Source of the DNA: Hymenobacter properus
GTDB taxonomy: Bacteria > Bacteroidota > Bacteroidia > Cytophagales > Hymenobacteraceae
Direction: 5' to 3'
Length of the DNA stretch: 64,000 nucleotides
Assembly (NCBI RefSeq): GCF_015694735.1
Contig: NZ_JADQDP010000001.1
Location: 1,240,001-1,304,000, forward strand
Below are positions 25,052 to 33,799 of this stretch, in pieces (the first letter of the stretch is position 1; each line of letters opens with the position of its first letter). The notes beneath the pieces are model-generated. The model had not been told where the DNA came from and did not search any database. It saw only the letters and a list, made by a program, of their open reading frames with translations. A program made the position numbers and the translations under genes.

Positions 25052-27808
25052 CTACTGCTTCGCCACAAACGCATACTCCCCCGAGCCAACTTCAAATACC
25101 GCCCTACCCCCTTCCAGCCGCAGGAACTTCACCCCAGCCGCGCCAGAAACCTTTTTGCCGCCTTCCATCACGTCCTTCGCATCCTTAGCCGGCACGTACA
25201 CCAGCGCCTTGGCATTGCCCGGCACCGTGATGTTCCAGGTGAAGCGCTTTGCATCTCGCGTCCAGCTACTGCGTACTAGGCCGCGCACCGAGTTATAAGA
25301 TGCTTGCACCGACGTCAGCCCGTCAATCAGGGCGGGTTTCATTTCCAGTTCTTGAAAACCCGGCGCGGCCGACTTGATGCCCGCCAGGCTCTCGTAGTCC
25401 CAGATGATTAAATCGCCGAGCAGCATCACGTGGTTTTGGGAGTTCATGGCGGGGTCGGCGGTGTTGCCGTTCCAGAGCTCCCAGATGGTGGTGGCGCCGT
25501 TGGCGGCCATATAGCCCCAGCTCGGGTAGTCGCGGTTAGTGGCCAGTTTGTAGGCAATATCGGGCCGGCCCTCGGCGGTGAGGCCGCGCATGAGCCACTG
25601 CGTGCCGATGACGCCGGTGCTGATGTGGCCCTTGTTTTCAACCAAGATTTTATCGGCGATGTTCTGGAACACCTTGCCCCGCTCGGCGTCCGGCGTCATG
25701 CCGTAGGCCAGGGGTAGCAGGTTGGCCGTCACGGTGTTGTTGGCGTACTGCTGGTTTTGAGCGTTCAGAAACTTCTGGTTGAACGCGTCCTTGATTTTGG
25801 CACCTAGGGCGGCGTATTCCTGCGCATCAGCGGGCTTGCCGAGCACGGTGGCGAAGCGCTCCATCAGCGTCAGCATGTGGTAGTAGGTGCTGGTGGCGAT
25901 GACCTCGCCGCTGGTGTTGCGGGCGGGGTCCTGCGAGTGAATCAGCTTCTCCGATTCGGGCGGCACGCACCAGTCGCCGTACTTGTCCTTGGTCACAAGG
26001 TAGCCGGCAGTCATGTAGTTGGCGCGCATGTAGGCGAGCCAGCGGCGCATCGAGTCGTAGTGCATAGCAATGGGTTGGGCGTCGCCGTACTGCGCATACA
26101 GCATATCGGCGATGGTGAGGTAGGTGCCGGGCCAGGTCACGTTGTCGCCGTAGTAGCGCCAGAAGGCGGGGGCCACGTCGGGGATGCTGCCGTCGGTTTT
26201 TTGGGCCTGCGCAATGTCGTCGAGCCACTTCGCGTACAGCCGCGAGTTGTCAAACACGAAGCTCTCGCCGTAGGCCCCGGTGGTGCGGTCGCCGAGCCAG
26301 GGCTGCCGCTCGTTGCGCTGCGGGCAGTCGATGGGCATGCCCTTGTAGTTGCTCCTGATGCCCCAGTAGGCGTTCTTATACACCTGGTTGATGGTGGCGT
26401 TGGAGGTCACGAACTCGCCCGTCGTGGCCAGGTCGTCGTACACCACGCGGCCGTCGAAATCGGCCAGCGTGGGCGTGCCGGGGTAGCCACTGATTTCGAC
26501 GTAGCGGAAGCCGTGGTACACAAACGTCGGCTCCCAGGTTTCGCGGGCGCCGCCGCGCAGCGTGTATACGTCGGTCACGCGGGCGTCGCGCAGGTTGGCC
26601 ACGTACAGCTCGCCGGTTTTTTGCAGCGTCTCGGCAAAGCGCAACGTGATTTTCTGGCCCCTAGGCCCCGTGGCGCGCAGCCGCAGCCAGCCGGCCATGT
26701 TCTGGCCCATGTCGAGGATGAACTTGCCTCCCGCCAGCGGCTTGAGGGCCACTGGCTTCAGGGTTTCCATCACCTTCATGTTCTCGTTCATCTGGGCCTC
26801 GAAAGCGCCGCCGGGCTCCTGCACCAGCTCGGCCTTGCCCCACTTTTGGGCGTCGAAGCCGGCGGTGCTCCAGCCGGGCATTTCCTTGGTGGCGTCGTAT
26901 TCTTCGCCGTCGTACTCGTTGTTGGCTCGGATGGGGCCGTCGGCCGTGGCCTGCCAGGTTTCGTCGGTTTTCACGACCTCGTGGCTGCCGTCGGCGTAGG
27001 TCACATCCAACTGCATTAGCAGCTTGGGGTAGCCGAAGGTCTTGATTTTGTACGGCTTGTAGTGCTGCCGCATGGCGTAGAAGCGACCGTTGCCGAGCAC
27101 GGTACCTAGGGCGTTGGCGCCCGGCCGCAGCAGGCGCGTCACGTCGAAGGTGTTGTACTTCACGCCCTGGGTGTAGTCGGTGGGGCCGGGCGCCAGCACC
27201 TGGTCGCCCACGCGCTGGCCGTTCACATACAGCTCGTACAGCCCCAGCCCGATGATGGACGCCGTGGCCCGCGTCACGGCCTTCGCGGCCTTGAACTCCT
27301 TGCGGAAATAGCGGGCCGACAGCCGGGCGTGGGTCGTCTCATCGTCCCACGGAAAGGCGCGGTCCAGCCCAATCCAGCGACCTTTCCAGTCGAGGTAGTT
27401 CAGCAGGCCCATGCTCCACTGCGCCGGCGCGCTCCAGGCGGTTTCGCCCTGGCTGGTCCAGGTGCGCACCTTCCAGTAGCAGCGCGCCTGGCTGCGTAGC
27501 GGCGCGCCCCCGTAGCCCACGTGCACCGACTGCCCCGCGGCCACCTTGCCCGAGTTCCACAAGTCGCCCTCGTCGGCCGCCAGCTTCTCGGGCGTGGAGG
27601 CCACCATCACCTGGTAGGCCGTTTGGGTGAGGCCGCGCGCCGGCCCGCTCAGCTCCCAGCTCAGGCGCGGGGCGGTGGCGTCGATGCCTTCGGGGTTGGT
27701 TAGCAGTTCGCAGCGCAGCCGCTGAAGCTGCACAGCGGCGGGCGGCGCGGCCCGCAAGACCGTGAGCGACAAACAAGTAAGTAGCAGAAACAGAAGTCGG
27801 GCAGTCAT
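25052..27808 (-). CDS. GH78 alpha-L-rhamnosidase, first gene of the minus-strand unit, exported
   Basis: A 918-residue protein starting at 27808 (MTARLLFLLL) with a signal peptide ending VLRAA. The order is that of full-length GH78 enzymes: fibronectin-like N-domain (LRCELLTNPEGID), beta-sandwich lectin-like domain (YELYVNGQRVGDQVLAPGPT), a concanavalin-like domain, and an (alpha/alpha)6 catalytic barrel. The barrel contains the signature PIDCPQRNERQPWLGDR with its acid residues, and IPDVAPAF. A C-terminal beta-sandwich ends the protein. It removes terminal alpha-L-rhamnose. It is promoter-proximal: 128 bp upstream lies the 12-bp motif shared with other units of this locus. Confidence 0.93.
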   Translation of the reverse strand: MTARLLFLLLTCLSLTVLRAAPPAAVQLQRLRCELLTNPEGIDATAPRLSWELSGPARGLTQTAYQVMVASTPEKLAADEGDLWNSGKVAAGQSVHVGYGGAPLRSQARCYWKVRTWTSQGETAWSAPAQWSMGLLNYLDWKGRWIGLDRAFPWDDETTHARLSARYFRKEFKAAKAVTRATASIIGLGLYELYVNGQRVGDQVLAPGPTDYTQGVKYNTFDVTRLLRPGANALGTVLGNGRFYAMRQHYKPYKIKTFGYPKLLMQLDVTYADGSHEVVKTDETWQATADGPIRANNEYDGEEYDATKEMPGWSTAGFDAQKWGKAELVQEPGGAFEAQMNENMKVMETLKPVALKPLAGGKFILDMGQNMAGWLRLRATGPRGQKITLRFAETLQKTGELYVANLRDARVTDVYTLRGGARETWEPTFVYHGFRYVEISGYPGTPTLADFDGRVVYDDLATTGEFVTSNATINQVYKNAYWGIRSNYKGMPIDCPQRNERQPWLGDRTTGAYGESFVFDNSRLYAKWLDDIAQAQKTDGSIPDVAPAFWRYYGDNVTWPGTYLTIADMLYAQYGDAQPIAMHYDSMRRWLAYMRANYMTAGYLVTKDKYGDWCVPPESEKLIHSQDPARNTSGEVIATSTYYHMLTLMERFATVLGKPADAQEYAALGAKIKDAFNQKFLNAQNQQYANNTVTANLLPLAYGMTPDAERGKVFQNIADKILVENKGHISTGVIGTQWLMRGLTAEGRPDIAYKLATNRDYPSWGYMAANGATTIWELWNGNTADPAMNSQNHVMLLGDLIIWDYESLAGIKSAAPGFQELEMKPALIDGLTSVQASYNSVRGLVRSSWTRDAKRFTWNITVPGNAKALVYVPAKDAKDVMEGGKKVSGAAGVKFLRLEGGRAVFEVGSGEYAFVAKQ

Positions 27809-27935
27809 AGTCGGAGCCTCCCCCCTGCGCTCGCTCCTAGGTAGAGCAAGTGCCTCGGCCACCGGGCCGGCTGGGGGGTGCGCAGGGCGCAGTTCGGCAC
27901 CCACATAGTTCGGACTTTTTTGCTTCCCGTTATTC

Positions 27936-27947
27936 TAGGATGTTAGC
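27936..27947 (-). promoter_or_regulatory. Candidate operator, GCTAACATCCTA (minus strand), GH78 unit
   Basis: The 12-mer is identical to the one at 59272-59283 and near-identical to those at 41910 and 46053. All point towards the downstream gene. Here it ends 128 bp before the GH78 start codon. The AraC-family protein at 42303 is the natural candidate to bind it (inference). Confidence 0.5.
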
Positions 27948-28094
27948 ACGAATCTAGTCGATTTGTGCATGGTGTGGTGAGGATGGTGGAATGGGAAATC
28001 TAGATTTTGTCTAGTTGCGATTTAGATAGCGTTTAAATCGTGAATTAAAAACTCACAATGATGCCAATGACTAAAATTATAATGTAGAAGTATG

Positions 28095-28775
28095 CTAAAC
28101 AGCACCTTGTACTATAGGCGCAATTTCAGATATCCATTCTCTTTTGATTGGATATTCCTCAAGAAAAGCAGAAGTAACATACTCCAATGGTGTAACACGC
28201 TTCTTAAAGGCATTGTAGATATTCATATCAATATCCTTTCCTCTTGCGTATTCTTGCAATAACAAGTCATAGCTAGCCATATTACCTAAGGAAGAACTAT
28301 TCCAATCATCCAATTCAAGATAAGAATCAACTTCAGGCATAAAACCAGAAAGAGTATTTACACAAAATGAAACACAAGTCCCAAGTTCAGGCAGCCCATT
28401 TTTACTAATATATTCACCCTTGGAATTATAATTAGATTTATCAGCAAAAAACGCATACATTATATTTGACTTTCCACATATCCATCGACATAAATCTAAA
28501 AATCCTTCGACTTCATTAACATCATCAACCCTTATTTGAGAAAATATTTTATAGAAATACCAGCCGTGCTCGTCAAAGTCATCTTCCACAACAGGAAGAG
28601 TAAAACTAGGATAATGATATAAGAAATTTCGACCCTTTAGTCTTATTAAAATTGCAGCATGACCGAACTGCTTCAATTCATTAACTTTAGCTGCTAGCGC
28701 AACGAAGCTATTCGGCAGTGACTCATCATTAAATCTTTTCAGGTTTTTGATGATATACGACTCTTCAACTTTCAT
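28095..28775 (-). CDS. Unrecognised protein, possible permuted papain-like (NlpC/P60 or LRAT-type) fold
   Basis: A 226-residue protein without signal peptide or membrane segment. Its codons are visibly AT-rich, unlike all CAZyme genes around it. Residues 36-43 contain FGHAAILI with H39, then a hydrophobic and basic strand (RGRN-type, FLYHYPSFTL). Residues 132-142 contain GTCVSFCVNTL with C134 and C138. A His near the N-terminus followed about 95 residues later by a Cys leading a helix is the order seen in circularly permuted papain-fold enzymes (YiiX, LRAT). I see this as a pattern only; no family is recognised with confidence. The start lies 14 bp after the stop of the upstream gene, so the two form a two-gene unit. 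Confidence 0.7.
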   Translation of the reverse strand: MKVEESYIIKNLKRFNDESLPNSFVALAAKVNELKQFGHAAILIRLKGRNFLYHYPSFTLPVVEDDFDEHGWYFYKIFSQIRVDDVNEVEGFLDLCRWICGKSNIMYAFFADKSNYNSKGEYISKNGLPELGTCVSFCVNTLSGFMPEVDSYLELDDWNSSSLGNMASYDLLLQEYARGKDIDMNIYNAFKKRVTPLEYVTSAFLEEYPIKREWISEIAPIVQGAV

Positions 28776-28789
28776 ACTCAGTGTCAGTT

Positions 28790-29731
28790 CTAATACGAGT
28801 GTTGCGTGTTACCATTCTTCAAAACCGTGGCTAGGTCATCATAAAGACTCGCAATAGCTTTTTCATGTCTTAAAGGTTTGAGAATAAATAAAATAGTTCT
28901 GATTATCCCTCTATCACTTAACGCATGATTGTAAAGACGCATTATCCTAGAGATTCGCGGCGAAGCTGCTCCAAACTTAGTAAGAGTCGATATTAAGTCC
29001 TCACGAAGTTTATTAAACCTTTCCGATGATTCGCTATCAGTATACTCATGATAAAGCGCCTGAAATCTTTCAAATTGCTCCTCGTCTTTGTATACATCAA
29101 GCAACCGCATTGTAACATCCTTCGGTTTTTTCCATTGCCGAACTGCTGAAACGAATACTGTAGAATAAAGAAGCTTTGAAAACTTTCTAGCTTCGGCTTG
29201 TGAGCAACTTATACCTAAAGGTTTACCTTTTTTCGGTTTAATATGAATATTAGTAACATTCATACCGCCGGATTCATAAATCATTCCGCGCACAAAAACA
29301 ACCTCTTCTTGTAATGGTGGGTCTGCTTGTTGTTTCGTGATAAACCTTTTAGATTTAAATTTTTCAGTCAGATTAACTATTTCGTCTTGGTGCTTCAGAT
29401 TTACCTCGTATGATAGGCCATTCTCACTTATTCTTTTACGTATCAGATTAAATACCTTAACAAGATTATCACTTTCAGATTCACTGTTAACAACATCAAG
29501 AATTTCATCAGAAGCAGAATTGTCAGCTTCTGGAAGAGTCAGTATATTATCGATTGCGTTACCAGTATCAAGTATTTTTATATGTGAGTCTTCGCTATGA
29601 GCCCTAGCGTACTCGGTGAAAGATTCTATAAAAACTTTCACAGATTGAGCTGCATCAAGTGACATATTCGTCAATGATGGCGCTGACCCGTCTTTCTCGC
29701 GGGTTATTTTAATTGAAAGCTCGTCAGGCAT
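28790..29731 (-). CDS. Unrecognised protein, first gene of AT-rich two-gene unit
   Basis: A 313-residue soluble protein, AT-rich at codon level. The N-terminal half (APSLTNMSLDAAQSVKVFIE, SFTEYARAH) looks alpha/beta. A middle all-beta section reads VFVRGMIYESGGMNVTNIHI, with GISCSQAEARKFSKLLYSTV, a small beta-barrel-like module seen in uncharacterised proteins near defence or mobile genes (weak recollection). The C-terminal third is helical and charged (EQFERFQALYHEY, SDRGIIRTILFILKPLRHEK). No catalytic motif is obvious. It is transcribed with the 226-residue protein. Composition and context argue for recent acquisition; function unknown. Confidence 0.7.
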   Translation of the reverse strand: MPDELSIKITREKDGSAPSLTNMSLDAAQSVKVFIESFTEYARAHSEDSHIKILDTGNAIDNILTLPEADNSASDEILDVVNSESESDNLVKVFNLIRKRISENGLSYEVNLKHQDEIVNLTEKFKSKRFITKQQADPPLQEEVVFVRGMIYESGGMNVTNIHIKPKKGKPLGISCSQAEARKFSKLLYSTVFVSAVRQWKKPKDVTMRLLDVYKDEEQFERFQALYHEYTDSESSERFNKLREDLISTLTKFGAASPRISRIMRLYNHALSDRGIIRTILFILKPLRHEKAIASLYDDLATVLKNGNTQHSY

Positions 29732-29872
29732 AAATCATTTATTTTCAGCAATTTAATCTAAAATCATTCTAAATATCCAACTGTCGATACGAAATTTGGA
29801 CCAGCAGGGAGGAAATATAAGGTAGAATAGGCCAAAGCACTCATAACATCAGCATAGCAGAGGAATCCTCTA

Positions 29873-30388
29873 CTAAACCGCACCCACTAGTACCCTCTTC
29901 CTCAACCACTCCCGCACCGGCTCATCGTATAATTTCAAGCACCCATACGCCAGCGCCACCGCCGCCAGATAGACCAGCGCCGCCACGGGCAAGCCCTCGC
30001 GCAAGGACACTTTATGGGTAGCGACCCAGGCCGTGTAGGTGTAGATGAGCGGGTAGTGCGTGATGTAAATCGGATACGAAATATCACCTAGGAAGCGGCA
30101 CAGCCGCTGGGCCGCGCCCGAGCGCACCGCCCCGCTGGCTCCGAAGAAGATGATAGCGGGGAAGACGAAAATGATGCAGAGAGCATCGTAGAGCCCATTT
30201 TGCCACAGCTGCGCGGGGCTGCCGATGCGGGGCATGGCCAGCACCACTACCACCGCCAGGCTGCACCACCAAAAGGCATGCTGCACCGGCCGCAGCCGCG
30301 CCAGCCGAAATAGCAGCCCCGCAAAAAACGGGTACGTCATGCGGGCGAAGCCGATGTGCAGCTGCTCGGGCTCCAGCGAATAGGGCCT
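29873..30388 (-). pseudogene. 5'-truncated acyltransferase-3 (OafA-like) remnant
   Basis: The frame encodes about 172 residues, beginning near PYSLEPEQLHIGFARMTYPF and ending WLRKRVLVGAV. It contains four to five membrane helices typical of the C-terminal half of acyltransferase-3 proteins (SYPIYITHYPLIYTYTAW, then LYDEPVREWL). Full members have about 350-400 residues with the catalytic His in the first helices; that half is missing. Homology stops within a few bases of the stop codon of the adjacent GH2 gene (30394), so a deletion or recombination joined the two. The only internal ATG (30340) would give a useless fragment. Probably non-functional. Confidence 0.75.
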
Positions 30389-30393
30389 CCCTC

Positions 30394-33210
30394 CTACTTT
30401 TTGCCCACTGGCTTTGGTGCAGGCGCGCTATCCCCCGAAAAATCGAAGTACAGCGTGATTTCCTTGGCGTAGGAAGGGTCTTTGCTGTAGTCGTAATACA
30501 TATTGGTTTTGCCCATGGGGCCCATGTTTTCGGCTTTTTGCGACTTGGTGCCGATGGGCGTGATGCCGTGCATAAACGAGAGGTTGCCGCTGGGGAAGGC
30601 CGGGGCCGTGTTGTAGGGCTTGGCGGCGAAGCGGGGCGTGAAGAGGCGCAGGTACACGTCTTCCTGGTCGCAGATGATGGTGAGGGGCTGGCCGGTGGTT
30701 TGGAGCGTGAGCCAGTAGAAGTTGGAGTAGTAGCCCTTGAACTCGGGGTAGAGCGGGCTCTTGGTGCCGTCGGGCTCGCCGGTGCTGGTGTTGTTGTAGG
30801 CCTTGGTCCAGACGCCTAGGTTGGTGCCTTTCAGGCGGTCTTTCCAGACGCGGTAGGGGCCGTCGCCGCGCCACTGGATGCCGCGCACCTCCTTTTCAGG
30901 GTAGTTGAAGCTGAGGCCGGCCAGGGCAAAATCGTAGTCCTTGGGGAAGTACTTGGCCGTCATACGGACCCAGCCCGAGGGGTACAACGTCCATTGCAGC
31001 GACTGGTAGCGGCTGGCCTTGCCAAAGGTGGCATCGATGACCACGTTGGCACCGTCCTGGTGCTGCTTGAGGCCTTCGAAGGCAGTTTCGCCCTCGGCCA
31101 GCACGGGGCCGTTGGTGAGCGGGATGAGGCCCTTGGCATTGCGCACTTGGCGCAGCAGGCCGGTTTTGCGGCTGAAGGTGAGCGTGACGCCGTGGGCGCT
31201 GGCGGTGTAGAGCGAGTCGGTTTCGGTGATGCTAGCCGAGCCGGAACTGGTGGTGGGCACCAGCCGCTGGGCCATCTGCGCGGGGCGGGCAATGGGCCAG
31301 CTCCAGGTGTAGATTTCGCGGCCACTAGGGTCGGTGGCAGTCACGTAGAGCACGTCGGCCTGCTGCCAATCGGCGGGCAGCGCCAGCTTGAGCGGGCCGT
31401 ACTCGGTGGGCGCGATGCTGGGCGCGGCAATGGCGCCGGTGCGCGGGGCGGGCGCGGCGCTGCTACCGGGCGTGGGCAGTTGGGCCAGCTTCCAGGTGAA
31501 TTTGCAGGCGCTTAGGTTGGTGTAGATGAAGCGGTTTTGGATGCGGAAGGTGCCGTCGAAGTTGGGCGTGATTTCGCGGCGCTCGAAGAACACGGGGCTC
31601 CACACTTCCTTGATGGTGAAGTAGCTCCCCTCCTTTTCGCGGTACGGGCCCACGATGCCGTCGGGGCCGTGGTCGCCGTCGGTGTCGAGGATACCGCCTT
31701 TGTCGGTGCGCACCACGGCGGCGTCGGAGAAGTCCCAGAGGAAGCCGCCGGCCGAGAGTGGCTCGCGCCACATCTGCTCCCAGTAGTCTTCGAGGCCCGC
31801 GCCGTGGCCGCCGTCGTAGAGGCCGTGCAGAAACTCGGTGGGAAACACGATGTTGTGGCCGTGCAGGTGGGTGCCGTTGCCGTAGTCGTAGTTGATGTAG
31901 TGCTGGGTATCGGTGCCGCGAAATACCTGCCAGGCGTGCACTACGGGGCGCTTTTGCAGGTCCATGCGGTCGAGCACGGGGTCGAGGTCGAAGTTGTGGC
32001 CGCCTTCGTTGCCGTTTATCCAGCCGATGATGCTGGGGTGGGTTTCGTCTTTCACCACCATTTCCTCGGTGAGCTTGGTGCCGGTGGGCGTGTTATAGGC
32101 CGCGTGCCAGCCGGCCACTTCATCGAATACGAAGAGACCCAGCGAGTCGCAAGCTTCCAGGAAATGGTCGTCGGGCGGATAGTGCGACATGCGGACGGCG
32201 TTCATGTTCATGTCCTTCATCAGGTTCACGTCCATGATGCTGAGCGCCTTGCTGGTAGCGCGCCCCGAGCTGGGCCAAAACGAGTGCCGGTTCACGCCCT
32301 TGAATTTGACCTTCACGCCATTCACGTAGTAGCCCTCGCGCTCGCGCAGCTCCACGGTGCGGAAGCCGAAGCGTTGGCTGAGCGTGTGCACTGTTTGGCC
32401 ACCCTTGCGCAGCGTGAGGGCCAAGCGGTAGCGGTTGGGTGTTTCAGGTGTCCAGAGCCGCGGGTTGGAAACGGTGGTTCGCAGGCGCGTGGCTGTGCTG
32501 CCGGCTGCTACTGCAGCTTTAAACTCTCCTCCTATTTTCTGGCCATCCAGTGTGTAAAGCTGGCCCACGACTTCATCGGCTGCGCCGCTTGCATACACGT
32601 CGGCTTTGAACGAGCCATCAGCCCGTGCGTCCAGCGCCGCCCGGCTGATGTGGCTAATCGGCAGGGCCTCTAGAAACACCGGCCGGAAAATGCCGCCGAA
32701 AATCCAGAAGTCGCCGCGCCGCTCGGCGTCGTTCACCGATTCGTTGGCCGAGTGCTTCGCCACAGTGGCTTCGAGCAGGTTGGTTTTGCCGTATTTCAGC
32801 AGCTTCGAGATGTCGTATTTGAAGCGGTAGTACGAACCTTGGTGGATGGGCCCAGCCGACTGACCGTTAATTTTTACTTCCGTATCGGTCATCGAACCGT
32901 CGAATACGATGTTTACGACCTTGCCCTGCCAGCCGGCAGGTGCCTTGAACTGGTACTTGTAGAGGCCTTTTTCCTTGCCGCGTGCTGTGTCTTTGTTGTG
33001 TCCGTAGTTGTATTTGCCAAAGCCTTGCAGCTCCCAGTTGCTGGGCACCGGGATGGTAGTCCACTTGCCGGAGTTGCGGCCCGCGGTGCAGTAGAATTGC
33101 CATTTCACGGTTTTGTCATTGCCCGTGCCGGAGAGGAATTGGGTTTCGGTACGCTGGGCGTGGAGTTGACTCAGCGGCAGGAGCAGTAAGGCTAGTAGGT
33201 ATTTGAGCAT
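30394..33210 (-). CDS. GH2-family glycoside hydrolase (beta-galactosidase-like), exported
   Basis: A 938-residue protein with a signal peptide ending SQLHAQ. It has the GH2 order: sugar-binding beta-sandwich (GLYKYQFKAP, ... VKINGQSAGPIHQGSYYRF), immunoglobulin-like domain, and a TIM barrel starting around residue 300 (VKFKGVNRHSFWP). The acid/base Glu lies in IIGWINGNEGGH; the nucleophile is probably in the TEFLHGLYDGGHGAGLEDYW region. A large C-terminal beta-sandwich (YQSLQWTLYPSGWVRMTAKY) resembles the beta-galactosidase small-chain domain. RG-II and arabinogalactan degradation need several GH2 activities (beta-galactosidase, beta-glucuronidase, alpha-L-arabinopyranosidase), so the sugar is left open. 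Confidence 0.88.
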   Translation of the reverse strand: MLKYLLALLLLPLSQLHAQRTETQFLSGTGNDKTVKWQFYCTAGRNSGKWTTIPVPSNWELQGFGKYNYGHNKDTARGKEKGLYKYQFKAPAGWQGKVVNIVFDGSMTDTEVKINGQSAGPIHQGSYYRFKYDISKLLKYGKTNLLEATVAKHSANESVNDAERRGDFWIFGGIFRPVFLEALPISHISRAALDARADGSFKADVYASGAADEVVGQLYTLDGQKIGGEFKAAVAAGSTATRLRTTVSNPRLWTPETPNRYRLALTLRKGGQTVHTLSQRFGFRTVELREREGYYVNGVKVKFKGVNRHSFWPSSGRATSKALSIMDVNLMKDMNMNAVRMSHYPPDDHFLEACDSLGLFVFDEVAGWHAAYNTPTGTKLTEEMVVKDETHPSIIGWINGNEGGHNFDLDPVLDRMDLQKRPVVHAWQVFRGTDTQHYINYDYGNGTHLHGHNIVFPTEFLHGLYDGGHGAGLEDYWEQMWREPLSAGGFLWDFSDAAVVRTDKGGILDTDGDHGPDGIVGPYREKEGSYFTIKEVWSPVFFERREITPNFDGTFRIQNRFIYTNLSACKFTWKLAQLPTPGSSAAPAPRTGAIAAPSIAPTEYGPLKLALPADWQQADVLYVTATDPSGREIYTWSWPIARPAQMAQRLVPTTSSGSASITETDSLYTASAHGVTLTFSRKTGLLRQVRNAKGLIPLTNGPVLAEGETAFEGLKQHQDGANVVIDATFGKASRYQSLQWTLYPSGWVRMTAKYFPKDYDFALAGLSFNYPEKEVRGIQWRGDGPYRVWKDRLKGTNLGVWTKAYNNTSTGEPDGTKSPLYPEFKGYYSNFYWLTLQTTGQPLTIICDQEDVYLRLFTPRFAAKPYNTAPAFPSGNLSFMHGITPIGTKSQKAENMGPMGKTNMYYDYSKDPSYAKEITLYFDFSGDSAPAPKPVGKK

Positions 33211-33223
33211 GTTGTGCGAGCGT

Positions 33224-33796
33224 GGCGCCTCACCCCCCGGCCCCCTCTCCGAAAAGTAGAGGGGAGCCTGACGACCATGGAGGGAAGGAAGAGCGCGAGG
33301 GACTTTTATAGGCTGGCCTTGATGGCGGCTAAGGTTATTTCAGTTTGGTTGAGGGCTTGCTCGTTAGTGAAGCGGAGCACGCGGTAGCCTAGCTCAGCTA
33401 GTAAAGCAGAGCGGCCACTGTCATAGTCGGCTTGGTCAGGTTCTAGGTGGCCAGCACCATCCAGTTCTACTATCAGCTTGTGGGAAAGGCACACGAAGTC
33501 TACGATGTAGCGGTCAATGCTGTGCTGGCGACGAAACCTCACTTCTAGCTGGCCACCGCGCAGATGTTGCCACAGCTTTTCCTCAGCAGGCGTAGGCTCA
33601 TGGCGCATGCCTCTGGCTCGCGCTTTAAGCTCAAGTTTACCATACTGCTTCTTATCAGCAGTGAAGATTTTATCCTGCGGCAAATACGGCTCGGTCGGTT
33701 CCATTCAAGCAATGAAAAATACTAAAGCAAGCAACAACCTCTGTCGCCGTGGCTCCCCCTCTCCTTTTCGGAGAGGGGGCCGGGGGGTGAGGCGCC
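33224..33796. mobile_element. Family-D repeat element carrying a DUF559 nuclease gene (copy D3)
   Basis: Inverted ends GGCGCCTCACCCCCCGGCCC (33224 onwards) and the complement ending at 33796 are the same as the arms of the empty copies D1 and D2, including the internal CCTCTCCGAAAAG mini-hairpin. Between the arms lies only the DUF559 gene. This looks like a larger member of the family with a cargo or mobilising gene, while D1 and D2 would be the derived short forms (inference). Confidence 0.6.
33306..33704 (-). CDS. DUF559 endonuclease-domain protein (Vsr/PD-(D/E)XK-like)
   Basis: A 132-residue protein. Residues 30-48 (ARGMRHEPTPAEEKLWQHLR) are the typical DUF559 start. D69 in IVDFVC, and E80, D82 and H86 in VELDGAGH, form the metal-binding nuclease core related to very-short-patch-repair endonucleases. 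The C-terminal YRVLRFTNEQ completes the fold. The cellular role of DUF559 proteins is not established. This one is the only cargo of a family-D palindromic element, interrupting an otherwise pure CAZyme unit between GH2 and the Asp-box gene. No strong ribosome site is visible upstream of the ATG. Confidence 0.88.
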   Translation of the reverse strand: MEPTEPYLPQDKIFTADKKQYGKLELKARARGMRHEPTPAEEKLWQHLRGGQLEVRFRRQHSIDRYIVDFVCLSHKLIVELDGAGHLEPDQADYDSGRSALLAELGYRVLRFTNEQALNQTEITLAAIKASL

Positions 33797-33799
33797 ACT

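Noticed and set aside
27905..29872. Insertion sequence explaining the AT-rich island
   Set aside because: No transposase, terminal inverted repeats or target duplication could be seen at its borders.
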